From Lancefieldella sp. Marseille-Q7238 (GTDB taxonomy: Bacteria; Actinomycetota; Coriobacteriia; Coriobacteriales; Atopobiaceae): a stretch of DNA of 64,000 nucleotides. The translations under genes were made by a program, and so were the position numbers. This document shows positions 56,266 through 64,000 of this stretch, piece after piece. How positions within the stretch are numbered: position 1 is the first letter of the stretch; every line of letters starts with the position of its first letter. The stretch lies in the NCBI RefSeq assembly GCF_949152215.1, contig NZ_OX424407.1, forward strand, positions 248,001 to 312,000. The letters run 5' to 3'. The notes under the pieces are model-generated. The model was not told the origin of the DNA, made no database searches, and saw only the letters and a list, made by a program, of their open reading frames with translations.

Positions 56266-57669
56266 GTGGATACTTTTGCTCATTTTCACAATAGCGCTGC
56301 CTCAGACGCTTCTGCCTACCCTCGCAACAGCACTGCCTCAGCGGTTGAACTTGAACTCACCATTGAGCGCATGAGTTACGGCGCAGATGCCATAGCTCAC
56401 ACCGCCGATGGCAAGACGGTTTTTGTCTCCGGAGGCGCTGTCCCGGGAGATATTGTCCGTGCAATACTAACCGATGACAGCGAGCGCTTTTCTCGCGTCA
56501 TGCTCTCAGAAGTCCTTGAACCGTCACCTGAGCGCGTACCGAACCCCCTCCCCTTCGTAGCACTTACCGGAGCTGCCCCCTGGGGCAATATGACCTACGA
56601 ATCTCAGCTTCGCGAGAAACGCGCCGGAGTCATTTCTGCGCTTGAGCGCATCGGACACTTCTCGCCAAACGAAACGTCCAAGCTGGTGCAGGATATCGTA
56701 GCTCCAGGCGAGCCGTGGGGGTATCGCAACAAAATCGAGCTTGCCTTTAAGCGTACCGGGCGCAAAACGCTTGTAGGCATGTACGCGCCAAACGGTCAGG
56801 ACGTCGTCCGTGTCAAAGACTGTCCGCTTCTGGACAAGGCTCATGAAAAGATCGTCGGCGCAGTGAGCGGCGCCCTCTCCTACCTTTCCGGCTCCCACGA
56901 GCTTGACATTGAGCGCATTGGCATCCGCACGTCTCGCCGCACACGAGACGTTGAAGTGGCACTATGGACGGCCCCCGGCGGCTTTCCCCGAGCACAAGTT
57001 GCGCGCGTACTGGAAGATGCCACGGACGCCACAAGCATCGTGCGCGTAATGACAAAGGGACCGAGTAAGGCCAGACGTATTGCAGGCGTTGAGCGACTAT
57101 CCGGCGCAGGCTCTTGGTCAGAGCTTATCGGCGACGAGTGCATGCGCGTCTCTGCTCCCTCGTTTTTTCAAGTCAACACCAAAGGTGCCGAGAAGCTCGT
57201 GGAGCTGGTGCTCTTTGCGCTTGACATACGGGATAGCGATGAGGCTATGGATCTCTACTGCGGTGCTGGTACGTTTACGCTGCCGCTTGCTCGTCGTGCG
57301 GGTTTTGTTTCCGCCGTTGAATCTTATGGCCCGGCTGTGCGTGACCTTCGTCGCAACCTTGAGACTTCTGGTCTCGAAAATGTTGATGCCATCGGCGGAG
57401 ATGCCGGACGATCATTTCCCGATACTAATGCAGATATCATTGTGGTTGACCCGCCGCGTGCAGGACTTGCTCCTGATGTTATAAAACAGCTCTCTGAGCA
57501 GAGTGCTCGAGCAATTGCCTATGTCTCCTGTGACCCTGCAACCCTTGCGCGTGACCTACGACGCTTTGTTGATGCAGGAACGTTTTATCCCATAAGCGTC
57601 ACACCCGTTGACCTTTTTCCTCAGACGTTTCATGTGGAGTGTGTAGTATTGCTGCAAAAAGTGAATTAG
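56266..57669 (+). CDS. RNA (uracil-5-)-methyltransferase, RlmD/RumA/TrmA family
   Basis: 467 residues from the GTG at 56266, one base after the trpS stop. N-terminal TRAM domain (ELTIERMSYGADAIAHTADGKTVFVSGGAVPGDIV), SAM motif DLYCGAGTFTLPLAR, VDPPRAGLAPDVI and the catalytic Cys in YVSCDPATLARDL. The four Cys of the RumA iron-sulfur cluster are missing (GAAPWGNMTYESQL replaces the usual CGGC stretch), as in cluster-free family members. Target RNA position unknown. Start is uncertain (weak ribosome site). Confidence 0.88.
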   Translation: MDTFAHFHNSAASDASAYPRNSTASAVELELTIERMSYGADAIAHTADGKTVFVSGGAVPGDIVRAILTDDSERFSRVMLSEVLEPSPERVPNPLPFVALTGAAPWGNMTYESQLREKRAGVISALERIGHFSPNETSKLVQDIVAPGEPWGYRNKIELAFKRTGRKTLVGMYAPNGQDVVRVKDCPLLDKAHEKIVGAVSGALSYLSGSHELDIERIGIRTSRRTRDVEVALWTAPGGFPRAQVARVLEDATDATSIVRVMTKGPSKARRIAGVERLSGAGSWSELIGDECMRVSAPSFFQVNTKGAEKLVELVLFALDIRDSDEAMDLYCGAGTFTLPLARRAGFVSAVESYGPAVRDLRRNLETSGLENVDAIGGDAGRSFPDTNADIIVVDPPRAGLAPDVIKQLSEQSARAIAYVSCDPATLARDLRRFVDAGTFYPISVTPVDLFPQTFHVECVVLLQKVN

Positions 57670-57786
57670 CCAGAGATTGTCTTTACCTCTTCTGACGAAT
57701 TACTTTTGCTGGATGGTATACTTCAGCGGACATCAGATTCTTTTGATTATGTTGATATTCAGAGCCCTCCAAAAGTTGGGAAACCT

Positions 57787-58548
57787 ATGGAAAAACAAGT
57801 ACTTCTCGCCCAATGGCTACATGAACAAGAAATCGCTCATATCAAAGGATGGGATTTCTCTCACATTAGGGACAGATATAAAGAAGAGGATGATCTTCCA
57901 TGGGACTTTGGAAGTATCATCAAATCCTATTTGCACGATACTGATTATCTATTAGATATGGAAACGGGCGGTGGAGAATTTCTTTTGTCTTTTCTCGCCA
58001 ATCCTGAACATACTGCCGCAATCGAAGGTTATGCACCAAACATCAAACTGTGTGAAGAAAGACTTCTTCCTTTAGGGATAGATTTTAAGGCAGCTGACGG
58101 AGGAGATGAGCTTCCGTTTGAAGATAATTACTTCGATCTTGTCACCAACAGGCACGGTAAATACAACATACAAGAACTAAAAAGAATTCTTAAAAGTGGA
58201 GGTATGTTTCTTACTCAACAAGTTGGCGCTGAGAATGACAGAGACCTTGTAGAGCTTCTACTAGGCAATGTCGAGCTTCCCTTTCCTAAAGCTTATTTGA
58301 GTATTGCCAGACAAGAATTCATAGACAATGGATTTGACATTATTGAGGAAGCTGAAGCCTATAGGCCGATCGAATTTTATGACGTAGGTGCTCTCGTTTG
58401 GTTTGCAAGAATCATTGACTGGGAATTCCCTGATTTTGAAGTTGAGAAATATCAAGATAATCTCTTCAGGGTGCAGGAGATTCTTGAGAAAGACGGTGTG
58501 ATTAAGGGAAGGATTCATCGGTATTATTTTGTAGCCAGAAAGAAGTAA
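57787..58548 (+). CDS. Class I SAM-dependent methyltransferase, probably acquired
   Basis: 253 residues. MEKQVLLAQW start; motif I LLDMETGGGEFLL, LPFEDNYFDLVTNRHG, and a LKSGGMFLTQQVG post-motif. AT-rich third positions and Firmicutes-like sequence contrast with neighbours, suggesting transfer. Its second codon block holds GGCGAGAAG (complement, 57802), so if recently acquired it has already gained the word. Substrate unknown. Confidence 0.8.
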   Translation: MEKQVLLAQWLHEQEIAHIKGWDFSHIRDRYKEEDDLPWDFGSIIKSYLHDTDYLLDMETGGGEFLLSFLANPEHTAAIEGYAPNIKLCEERLLPLGIDFKAADGGDELPFEDNYFDLVTNRHGKYNIQELKRILKSGGMFLTQQVGAENDRDLVELLLGNVELPFPKAYLSIARQEFIDNGFDIIEEAEAYRPIEFYDVGALVWFARIIDWEFPDFEVEKYQDNLFRVQEILEKDGVIKGRIHRYYFVARKK

Positions 58549-58603
58549 TATACCAGGCAACCTCGAATTTACGGAGACAGCTATAGATTTTTCGGAGATA
58601 GAT

Positions 58604-58987
58604 ATGAGAATCGAACACATTGCATTGTACGTAAATGATTTGGAAAGCGCTCAACAATTCTTTGTGAAGTACTTCGGGGCAACATCCAATAATGGCTACC
58701 ATAACCCTCGAACGGACTTTCGTTCGTATTTCCTCTCTTTTGATGATGGCACCCGGCTCGAAATTATGAACAAGCCGGGAATGCCTGACTTGCCAAAGGA
58801 GCTCAGCCGCACGGGATACGCGCATATCGCTTTCAGCACAGGCAGCAAAGAAAAAGTGGATGCTCTGACCGCAAGGTTAAAAGCGGACGGCTACAAAGTC
58901 ATCAGTGGGCCAAGAACAACCGGCGATGGCTACTATGAAAGTTGCGTCGTCGCCATTGAACAGAATCAAATTGAGATTACTGTTTGA
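58604..58987 (+). CDS. VOC/glyoxalase family protein
   Basis: 127 residues: RIEHIALYVNDLESAQQFFVKYFGA, GYAHIAFSTGSKEKVDALTARLKADG, SCVVAIEQNQIEITV. Two beta-alpha-beta-beta-beta halves with the His and Glu of the metal site. Could be a dioxygenase, lyase or resistance protein; unspecific. AT-rich, in the same acquired-looking region as the methyltransferase before it. Confidence 0.85.
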   Translation: MRIEHIALYVNDLESAQQFFVKYFGATSNNGYHNPRTDFRSYFLSFDDGTRLEIMNKPGMPDLPKELSRTGYAHIAFSTGSKEKVDALTARLKADGYKVISGPRTTGDGYYESCVVAIEQNQIEITV

Positions 58988-59035
58988 GCGACACAGACGG
59001 GCTTCTCGAATGGGTCTTTCTCCTACGCATGAAAT

Positions 59036-59334
59036 TCAGGTAATAAAACCTTGAGCATAGCTGAAAAGTACCTTTTTACCTCGCGTGGCATTAAATGTGG
59101 CCCAAATAAGCAACCAATCTCCAGCATTGCAGACGTGACATTCATTGCTTCCTGCCCAGCTTCCTTTCAAGACTGCATGCAATGTCTACGCCTTAACTGA
59201 TCTAATGCCTCGGGTGTATTCTCAGCAATAAGGTCTATCACCACTCTCAGAGGACAATCATCAATATGTTTTCTATCAAGGCGTTTTATGTCACGTTTAA
59301 ACGAGGTGGTAAATTCAATCTTCAGCTGACCCAT
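59036..59334 (-). pseudogene. YafQ/RelE-type mRNA-interferase toxin, frameshifted
   Basis: From ATG 59334 the frame reads MGQLKIEFTTSFKRDIKRLD..., as in YafQ, and stops at 59167 after QLRRRHCMQS. The next frame continues with the family's second half: VLKGSWAGSNECHVCNAGDWLLIW, then a stop at 59036. Restoring the frame would give the usual HALKGxWxGxxECHxxxDWLLIY block, so a frameshift has broken the gene. It is placed 2 bases after its antitoxin. Confidence 0.7.
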
Positions 59335-59336
59335 GG

Positions 59337-59543
59337 CTATGCTCGTATTGTCGTAAGCAAATCATCAGCATTGCCATAGGACAGGCCCGTACCACCTCTG
59401 GCAATGATGTCCTCTGTCTCCCGAATCGCTTCAAGACTTTCTTCATTTGGCTCTTCATTACCAAGGTCAAGCGGAATACGATGCGTGCGACCCATCTGCT
59501 TCCAAAAAGCACGTGTTACAGACGAGAGGTCAAAGCTATTATC
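59337..59543 (-). pseudogene. RelB/DinJ-type antitoxin remnant, N-terminus lost
   Basis: 68-codon frame with AFWKQMGRTHRIPLDLG, matching the AFLKQ...RIPF core of RelB/DinJ antitoxins, and an acidic C-terminal part. No start is available: an in-frame stop precedes, and the N-terminal ribbon-helix-helix is gone. Adjacent to the toxin fragment, same strand; the locus is dead. Confidence 0.6.
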
Positions 59544-59549
59544 TTAAAA

Positions 59550-59855
59550 ATGACTGAATTCTTCCCCGGATGCAGACTTGTTTTTGATACGGTCGGGACT
59601 TTGGGCTACAAGCTTATGATGAGAGTAGTTCTGAAAAGACACGGGATGAGTGATTTTGGCAATCTGTTTTATACCAACAATGCCGTGCAGGAGCTCTCCA
59701 CGTGGTCAGATAAAATCACTGTTTCATCTAAAGGATATATGCTTGGCTACTACGATATGAAATCACAAGGCATCGAAGGCATTCATCGCCTTCTAGCACG
59801 CATAGGCGACAACATAATGAATATGCAGGTTGTTAAGATAGATATGCAGTCGTAG
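59550..59855 (+). pseudogene. C-terminal fragment of an LCM/PPM1-type O-methyltransferase
   Basis: 101-codon frame beginning TEFFPGCRLVFDTVG and ending with LLARIGDNIMNMQVVKID; resembles the C-terminal third of leucine-carboxyl-methyltransferase-like enzymes (COG3315). The SAM-binding part is absent, so it is a truncated remnant abutting the antitoxin remnant. Confidence 0.5.
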
Positions 59856-59951
59856 ACACATAGAGGATTATGTTTTACGTTATCAACTAAACAAAAGTCT
59901 CTCTTAAACTGATTGGTAAATTTAACTTCATATTTCATAGCATGGTATATA

Positions 59952-60479
59952 TTACCCAAGGTTCTTCTCGTAAAGGCGAGCAACCTGGTCGCCAATGTCC
60001 TCATACCAAACCGGTCGCTCTTCCACAAAGCAAAAGCCGCTTTTGATGTAGAGTTTCTCGGCCGGAACATTGCCCTTCAAGACGTCAAGCTGAACAGACT
60101 TGAACCCGTGCTTTTTACCATATTCAAACATGTAGTTCATCATGTTCCTTGAAACCTGTCGACCGCGAAAATCCGGATGAACGGCAAACAGATGTATCGT
60201 CAGCACTTCATGGTCAGGGTACTTAATCTTCCAGTCCACGTCACGATACATCGGATCGGCAGACTCCTCCAACACCACCGCCGACACTACCCTGCCGTCA
60301 ATCCTGCATGTATGGATCTCCGACTTCTCCAAATTTTTCTTCAAATCGTCTTCAGTAGGGTAAATGCCGTAGTGCCAATCGGCGCCATATTCGTCATCCG
60401 CTTGCTTTTCGCATACCTCTTTGTAGAACTCGCATACCTCAGCAAAATCCGAGGCACTCGCTACACGATAGTCTTCCAT
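59952..60479 (-). CDS. GNAT-family N-acetyltransferase
   Basis: 175 residues. Acetyl-CoA motif: VHPDFRGRQVSRNMMNYMFEYGKKHG, followed by VQLDVLKGNVPAEKLYIKSGFCFVEE, typical of GNAT fold strands 4-5. Single gene, facing alkD. Acceptor unknown. Confidence 0.85.
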   Translation of the reverse strand: MEDYRVASASDFAEVCEFYKEVCEKQADDEYGADWHYGIYPTEDDLKKNLEKSEIHTCRIDGRVVSAVVLEESADPMYRDVDWKIKYPDHEVLTIHLFAVHPDFRGRQVSRNMMNYMFEYGKKHGFKSVQLDVLKGNVPAEKLYIKSGFCFVEERPVWYEDIGDQVARLYEKNLG

Positions 60480-60585
60480 GGCCTACTCCGCATCTGTATC
60501 TTGCTCGTTTCTTCTCTCTCAATATAACAGGCCCTTGCGGTAAAATACTCAGTCAATCTCGCATTAAGATGTGCAAAGGACGTCC

Positions 60586-61260
60586 ATGACAATTCAAGAG
60601 GAACTTTTTGCGCTCCAAGATACGGAATACGCAGCATTTCAGAGCAAGCTTACGCCCACCGTGCCGAGCGAATCAATTATCGGCGTACGCGTTCCTCAGC
60701 TTCGAAAGCTGGCTAAGAAGCTTTTCAAAAGCAAAGAGGCTCAAGAGTTTCTTCTCGCCCTCCCTCATACCTACTACGACGAGAACATGCTGCACAGCCT
60801 GCTTATCTCCGAGATTAAAGACTTTGACGCCTGTGTTTTGGCAACTGATGCGTTTCTCCCTTTTGTCGATAACTGGACCGTCTGCGACATTTTGTCACCT
60901 CGGGTATTCAAGAAAACCCGCGAGCGACTGACGTCCGAGATTCTGCGATGGACAGCTTCCATTCATGCATATACCTGCAGGTTTGGCATAGAGATGCTTA
61001 TGACGCACTTTCTGGACGATGACTTCGAACCCAAATACCTAGAGATTCCCGCGCAGGTTCACTCAGATGAATACTACGTCAACATGATGGTCGCCTGGTT
61101 TTTCGCCACTGCCCTAGTAAAGCAGTGGGACTTCGCGATACCTTACCTTGAAACTGAGAAGTTGGATACGTGGACGCACAATAAAACAATCCAAAAGGCT
61201 CGCGAAAGCTACCGCATCACCAAAGAGCAGAAGCTCTACCTCAAGAGTCTGAAGCGATAA
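60586..61260 (+). CDS. DNA alkylation repair protein, AlkD-like (HEAT-like repeats)
   Basis: 224 residues, all-helical: VRVPQLRKLAKKLFKSKEAQEFLLALPHTYYDENMLHSLLISEIKDFD... WxVCDILSP. AlkD-type glycosylases remove bulky or cationic alkyl-purines. ATG at 60586 follows AAAGGA; the frame also has an ATG at 60571. Contains GGCGAGAAG (complement) at 60751. Confidence 0.85.
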   Translation: MTIQEELFALQDTEYAAFQSKLTPTVPSESIIGVRVPQLRKLAKKLFKSKEAQEFLLALPHTYYDENMLHSLLISEIKDFDACVLATDAFLPFVDNWTVCDILSPRVFKKTRERLTSEILRWTASIHAYTCRFGIEMLMTHFLDDDFEPKYLEIPAQVHSDEYYVNMMVAWFFATALVKQWDFAIPYLETEKLDTWTHNKTIQKARESYRITKEQKLYLKSLKR

Positions 61261-61274
61261 TCCCCTCACCTCGC

Positions 61275-61334
61275 CTTGCGTCTTCCCAGCTCGTCTCTTC
61301 CTGTCTTGCGTCTTCCCGGCTCGCCTCTTCCTGT
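61275..61334 (+). repeat. Two 30-base tandem repeats after alkD
   Basis: CTTGCGTCTTCCC-(A/G)-GCTCG-(T/C)-CTCTTCCTGT at 61275-61304 and 61305-61334, differing at two bases, 14 bases after the alkD stop. Only two units, no spacers; not a CRISPR. Confidence 0.85.
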
Positions 61335-61367
61335 CTCTTTTTCTTTCCGCGAGGGCGCTTTCGGTGC

Positions 61368-61494
61368 GATTCCAAAAAAGTGCGTGAGTTGTGATATGAA
61401 AACTCCTAAAAAAGGCATCAGTTGTGATAAATCCCCTAAAAATGCCATGAGTTGTGAAGTATTTTTATCACAACTGTGGCACTTTTTTGGAATC
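61368..61494. repeat. 127-base element with 29-base terminal inverted repeats and internal tandem motif
   Basis: Outer arms GATTCCAAAAAAGTGC and exact inverse (61368-61383, 61479-61494) extend to 29 bases with 26 matches. AGTTGTGATA occurs at 61387, 61420 and (AGTTGTGAAG) 61450, and inverted at 61466; units are spaced 30-33 bases. Between them is CCTAAAAA-GGCAT or TGCCAT. The plan, inverted ends plus 30-base internal units, is the same as the unrelated-sequence element at 44962. No coding. Confidence 0.8.
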
Positions 61495-61696
61495 TGGTCG
61501 AAGATGCACCAAAAGCCACGGCGGGAGCTGCGCTTGAAGCCGTACTCGGGTCCACACCTGATGCCGCAGCAGGAGCCGTACCAAAGCCGCACCTAGTCCC
61601 ATGCCAAAAGGTTAGCCTAAGCAAACTTATACGCAGGTAAACACGCATATGAAAGGCATTGCGCTGGACGAGAAAAACGTGTAAAAACTTTATGTA

Positions 61697-61735
61697 CAAG
61701 TGTAATTTGCCTTGCGACAATGTACGTTACACTTG
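61697..61735 (+). promoter_or_regulatory. Inverted repeat ahead of the ferredoxin gene
   Basis: CAAGTGTAA (61697-61705) and TTACACTTG (61727-61735), 21 bases apart, flank a possible TTGCGA -35 region. The distance fits an operator or loop around the promoter, 52 bases before the ATG. Confidence 0.45.
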
Positions 61736-61787
61736 AGTCAGCAATTTCCCGAGTAAGGGGCTTGGGAATCAGTGAGAGGATAGTACC

Positions 61788-61973
61788 ATGAAGGCAACAG
61801 TATCTGAAGATTGCATCGGTTGCGGTCTTTGCGAGGGCACCTGCCCGGAGGTCTTTGCTATCGGCGATGACGGCCTGGCACACGCTATCGAGGAAGAGGT
61901 TCCCGAAGCTGCAGAAGACGCCGCGCAGGAGGCTTGCGACGGCTGCCCCGTTACCGCTATTGAGCTTGACTAA
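61788..61973 (+). CDS. Single 4Fe-4S ferredoxin
   Basis: 61 residues. Cluster ligands CIGCGLCEGTCP and CDGCPVTAIE (Cys-x2-Cys-x2-Cys ... Cys), acidic otherwise. Electron carrier for anaerobic enzymes; could serve the radical-SAM activase or others. Ribosome site AGAGGA; strong terminator after. Confidence 0.93.
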   Translation: MKATVSEDCIGCGLCEGTCPEVFAIGDDGLAHAIEEEVPEAAEDAAQEACDGCPVTAIELD

Positions 61974-62003
61974 CTAGCTAGAGCTGATAATCGGTTACTA
62001 TGT

Positions 62004-62032
62004 GAGAGTCGCTTCGGCGGCTCTCTTTTATT
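62004..62032 (+). terminator. Terminator of the ferredoxin gene
   Basis: GAGAGTCGC-TTCG-GCGGCTCTC (one G-T wobble) followed by TTTTATT. Confidence 0.85.
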
Positions 62033-62063
62033 GTCTTAAATGCCAAAATATCAAAGGAATGCC

Positions 62064-62723
62064 ATGATTCTCGCATCGCAGTCTCCCCGACGCCTTGAAC
62101 TCATCGAATCGCTGGGCATCACGCCCCAGGTCATGCCTGCCGATATTGACGAATCTCGCAAATCCGGCGAAGCTCCCCTCGCCCTGGTCAAGCGTCTTGC
62201 GCAGGAAAAGGCCGTGGCAGTCTGCCGACACCTGATGAACAATTCTCACGCTGCCGAGAAGAACAACGAGATTGTCATTGCTGCTGACACTATCGTATGG
62301 ACCGAAAACGAAACGGTTTTTGGCAAGCCGCATGACGCCGAAGACGCAAAGCGTATGCTGCGGATGCTTTCCGGCAAGACGCACTTTGTTTCCACCGGTG
62401 TAGCCCTGCGGCGCTTTAAAGCCTTTGCGTCGCCCTCACCTGACGGCTCGCCGTCTGTCATCGCCGTCGCGTTTGTGCAGACTACTAAGGTAACCTTCTA
62501 TGAGCTTTCAGAAGATGAGATTACGGCGTACGTAGCGTCCGGAGAATCGTCAGATAAGGCAGGCGCCTATGGTATCCAAGGACGCGGACGCTTTTTAGTG
62601 CAGGCCATCAGCGGAGACTACGAAAACGTCGTCGGCCTTCCCGTAGCACTTCTCGCCCGCGAACTAGTGAAGTTTACCGGCAACCACGACTATCTCGAAC
62701 ATGCACTCGAAGGCTCAGCTTAA
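62064..62723 (+). CDS. maf: Maf-family nucleotide pyrophosphatase
   Basis: 219 residues. House-cleaning hydrolase of non-canonical or methylated dNTP/NTP. LASQSPRRLELIESLG is the substrate loop, EIVIAADTIVW holds the active-site Asp, GAYGIQGRG is conserved. The ATG at 62064 follows AAAGGAA; an upstream ATG at 62040 would add eight residues. Contains GGCGAGAAG (complement) at 62649. Confidence 0.92.
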   Translation: MILASQSPRRLELIESLGITPQVMPADIDESRKSGEAPLALVKRLAQEKAVAVCRHLMNNSHAAEKNNEIVIAADTIVWTENETVFGKPHDAEDAKRMLRMLSGKTHFVSTGVALRRFKAFASPSPDGSPSVIAVAFVQTTKVTFYELSEDEITAYVASGESSDKAGAYGIQGRGRFLVQAISGDYENVVGLPVALLARELVKFTGNHDYLEHALEGSA

Positions 62724-62727
62724 AGGC

Positions 62728-63777
62728 TTAATTAAACTTCACGACCTTCTGCGCAATGTGATAGCCACCGAGCGTCACAAAACGGCCGATACGCCCCGGC
62801 AGATTACACGCTGTCCCCACGAGTCCATGGCGGGCGTGGCGATACATCCGCCCATCATACGCGCGCAATTCGTCCCACAGCTTCTCAAGCTGATCCATGG
62901 CGTCGTCGCGATCGGACATCTTTGAAAATACGGAGCAGATAGCCATGATAATGGTGAAATAGCTCATCATATACGTGCGCAAACGGGGCGACTTCACGTC
63001 GTCGTAGATGTGATAGGCGTGCATCATCACCCGAGATACGCGCCAGTAATGATCCACGCGACCGGTCAGAACTTTCTCATTGACCGACTGATCATCTCGG
63101 CCGATAAAATAGCGATACAGGTCAACATCCACATAGTAGATGGTCTCGACCTTGGGAAAGGGCACGTACGCGTACACATTGTCAACGTAGAAAGTATGTG
63201 GCGGCATCTCAATGCCGGCCGACCGCAGCACGTCAACGCGATATGTCAGAGCATGCATCAACAGATACTGCGATAGTTTGAAGTGTCCTATGTCATCCCA
63301 GCCGATAACACGGCCGGTTGGAACGGCATCGCGATAATCCACAAAATTTTGCGTGTTGTCCTCAACGTGCTCGTACACGTAATTAGAAAGCACCAGGTCA
63401 ACGGGCTTCTCGCCCGAACGCGATGGAGCGTCGACAAATTCGCGGAGCTTGTTCAAAAAGACCTTGAGAGCCTCACCGTCCACCCAATCGTCAGAGTCGA
63501 TGTTTTTGAAATAGACTCCATCAGCGTAGGCGACCGCCTTCATAACGGCAATACCATGGCCACCGTTCTCCTGATGAACCGCCTTGATGATATTCGGGTA
63601 ACGCACCGCCCACTCATCGGCCTTGGCGGGCGTATTGTCCTTCATCGAGCCATCGTCAACGATAACAATCTGAACGTCATCGGCATATTCCGACCCCTCA
63701 AGGATTGACTCGATGCAGTGGTCCATGTACTCGGCGGAGTTGTAACACGGTATACCAAACGTAATGGTCTTTTTCAT
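62728..63777 (-). CDS. Family 2 glycosyltransferase (GT-A fold)
   Basis: 349 residues. N-terminus TITFGIPCYNSAEYMDHCIESI and VIVDDGSMKDNT, DxD-like IDSDDWVDGEAL, typical of GT2. The C-terminal 100 residues are helical, without clear membrane segments. Next to the UDP-galactopyranose mutase gene, so a cell-surface polysaccharide (galactan or teichoic-like) is the likely product. Contains GGCGAGAAG (complement) at 63406 encoding GEK. Confidence 0.9.
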   Translation of the reverse strand: MKKTITFGIPCYNSAEYMDHCIESILEGSEYADDVQIVIVDDGSMKDNTPAKADEWAVRYPNIIKAVHQENGGHGIAVMKAVAYADGVYFKNIDSDDWVDGEALKVFLNKLREFVDAPSRSGEKPVDLVLSNYVYEHVEDNTQNFVDYRDAVPTGRVIGWDDIGHFKLSQYLLMHALTYRVDVLRSAGIEMPPHTFYVDNVYAYVPFPKVETIYYVDVDLYRYFIGRDDQSVNEKVLTGRVDHYWRVSRVMMHAYHIYDDVKSPRLRTYMMSYFTIIMAICSVFSKMSDRDDAMDQLEKLWDELRAYDGRMYRHARHGLVGTACNLPGRIGRFVTLGGYHIAQKVVKFN

Positions 63778-63879
63778 GAAAAGAACGCTCCTTTAGGACA
63801 GATTTTATCGCTACACACATTGCTAACCGGTAAGTAGTGAGTGTGGCCCAAAAAGACCACACCCGCTACATTGGCAAAT

Positions 63880-64000
63880 CTATGATTGATTAGCAATGAG
63901 TTCATCGGAAAGCTCAAGGGCAGAAGCGACAACACCATCCATGTCGTAATAGCGATACTCTGCCAAACGTCCCGCCGGGTGGAAGTTCAACACGCCCGCA
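63880..64000 (-). CDS. glf: UDP-galactopyranose mutase, 3' end only
   Basis: The last 40 codons read back from the window edge: NFHPAGRLAEYRYYDMDGV then a helical tail; GRLAEYxYYDMD is the conserved C-terminal flavin-site stretch of UDP-galactopyranose mutase. The rest lies outside the window. Supplies UDP-galactofuranose; same strand as the glycosyltransferase that follows. Confidence 0.75.
   Translation of the reverse strand, partial: AGVLNFHPAGRLAEYRYYDMDGVVASALELSDELIANQS

Noticed and set aside
61275-61494. Repeats near 61.3-61.5 kb as a CRISPR array
   Set aside because: Only two units without spacers, then a different motif with inverted ends; no cas genes.
61501-61640. Ala/Pro-rich plus frame after the 61368 element
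   Set aside because: Short, no start or ribosome site, low complexity; likely chance.
63778-63879. Hairpin GTGTGG...CCACAC between glf and the glycosyltransferase as terminator
   Set aside because: The T-stretch lies in the loop, not after the stem, so it is not a normal terminator on either strand.

Overview
ORGANISM. The window looks like the chromosome of an anaerobic actinobacterium of class Coriobacteriia, most likely near Atopobiaceae (Atopobium/Olsenella/Lancefieldella type). This is inferred from protein style, moderate G+C, two-chain glycyl-tRNA synthetase, a mreBCD-mrdA-rodA block and an anaerobic energy toolkit (pyruvate formate-lyase with its activase, a small 4Fe-4S ferredoxin, thioredoxin reductase). 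No rRNA is present, so the assignment is not decisive.

LAYOUT. 0-4.3 kb: end of a NlpC/P60 peptidoglycan hydrolase, a ClC chloride transporter, an empty 0.7 kb, then trxB. 4.5-10.5 kb (minus strand): rpsP-khpA-rimM-trmD-lepB-glyQ-glyS and a stand-alone half of the PEP-synthetase/PPDK regulatory protein. 10.7-12.1 kb: DNA polymerase IV with a possible SOS box and apparently leaderless start. 12.1-20 kb (minus): rplU-rpmA, then an ECF transporter under a Trp-codon leader-peptide attenuator, then obgE-nadD-yqeK-rsfS. The ECF genes sit inside the usual rplU-rpmA-obgE order. 20-30 kb (minus): mreB-mreC-mreD-mrdA-rodA plus a DUF697-like protein, a TPR membrane protein, a cyclophilin and a zinc-ribbon membrane protein. 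30.4-33 kb: a P-type ATPase and tRNA-Arg(CCG). 33.2-40.4 kb (plus): all seven steps to chorismate plus chorismate mutase in one run, including an AroE-AroK fusion and a PTS EIIB domain fused to type II dehydroquinase. 40.5-44.9 kb: 5-formyl-THF cyclo-ligase, a Cys-rich unknown, and a pyruvate formate-lyase operon in which the glycyl-radical domain is a separate gene. 45-53 kb (minus): a Firmicutes-like accessory cassette (TetR regulator, ECF transporter, two ABC half-transporters, an ATC-hydrolase-like enzyme) flanked by direct copies of a small structured repeat. 53.5-64 kb: methyltransferases, a YgjP-like metallopeptidase, trpS, an RNA methyltransferase, a gene graveyard (RelB/YafQ-type toxin-antitoxin remnants and a truncated methyltransferase), GNAT, AlkD, ferredoxin, Maf, a family 2 glycosyltransferase and the 3' end of UDP-galactopyranose mutase.

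HOW IT FITS TOGETHER. Most of the window is housekeeping: translation, envelope growth and aromatic biosynthesis. The striking points are: (1) a 9-base word, GGCGAGAAG, present 23 times on the two strands where about 0.5 would be expected by chance, enriched between genes and once forming a perfect inverted pair, which resembles a DNA-uptake or other genome-wide signal; (2) the EIIB-dehydroquinase fusion, which could couple PEP/PTS state to a PEP-consuming pathway; (3) the split pyruvate formate-lyase; (4) the Trp-Trp-Trp leader peptide and terminator ahead of an ECF transporter, which predicts its substrate; (5) small terminal-inverted-repeat elements, two copies of which bracket the transporter cassette; and (6) short tandem duplications just after several stop codons.
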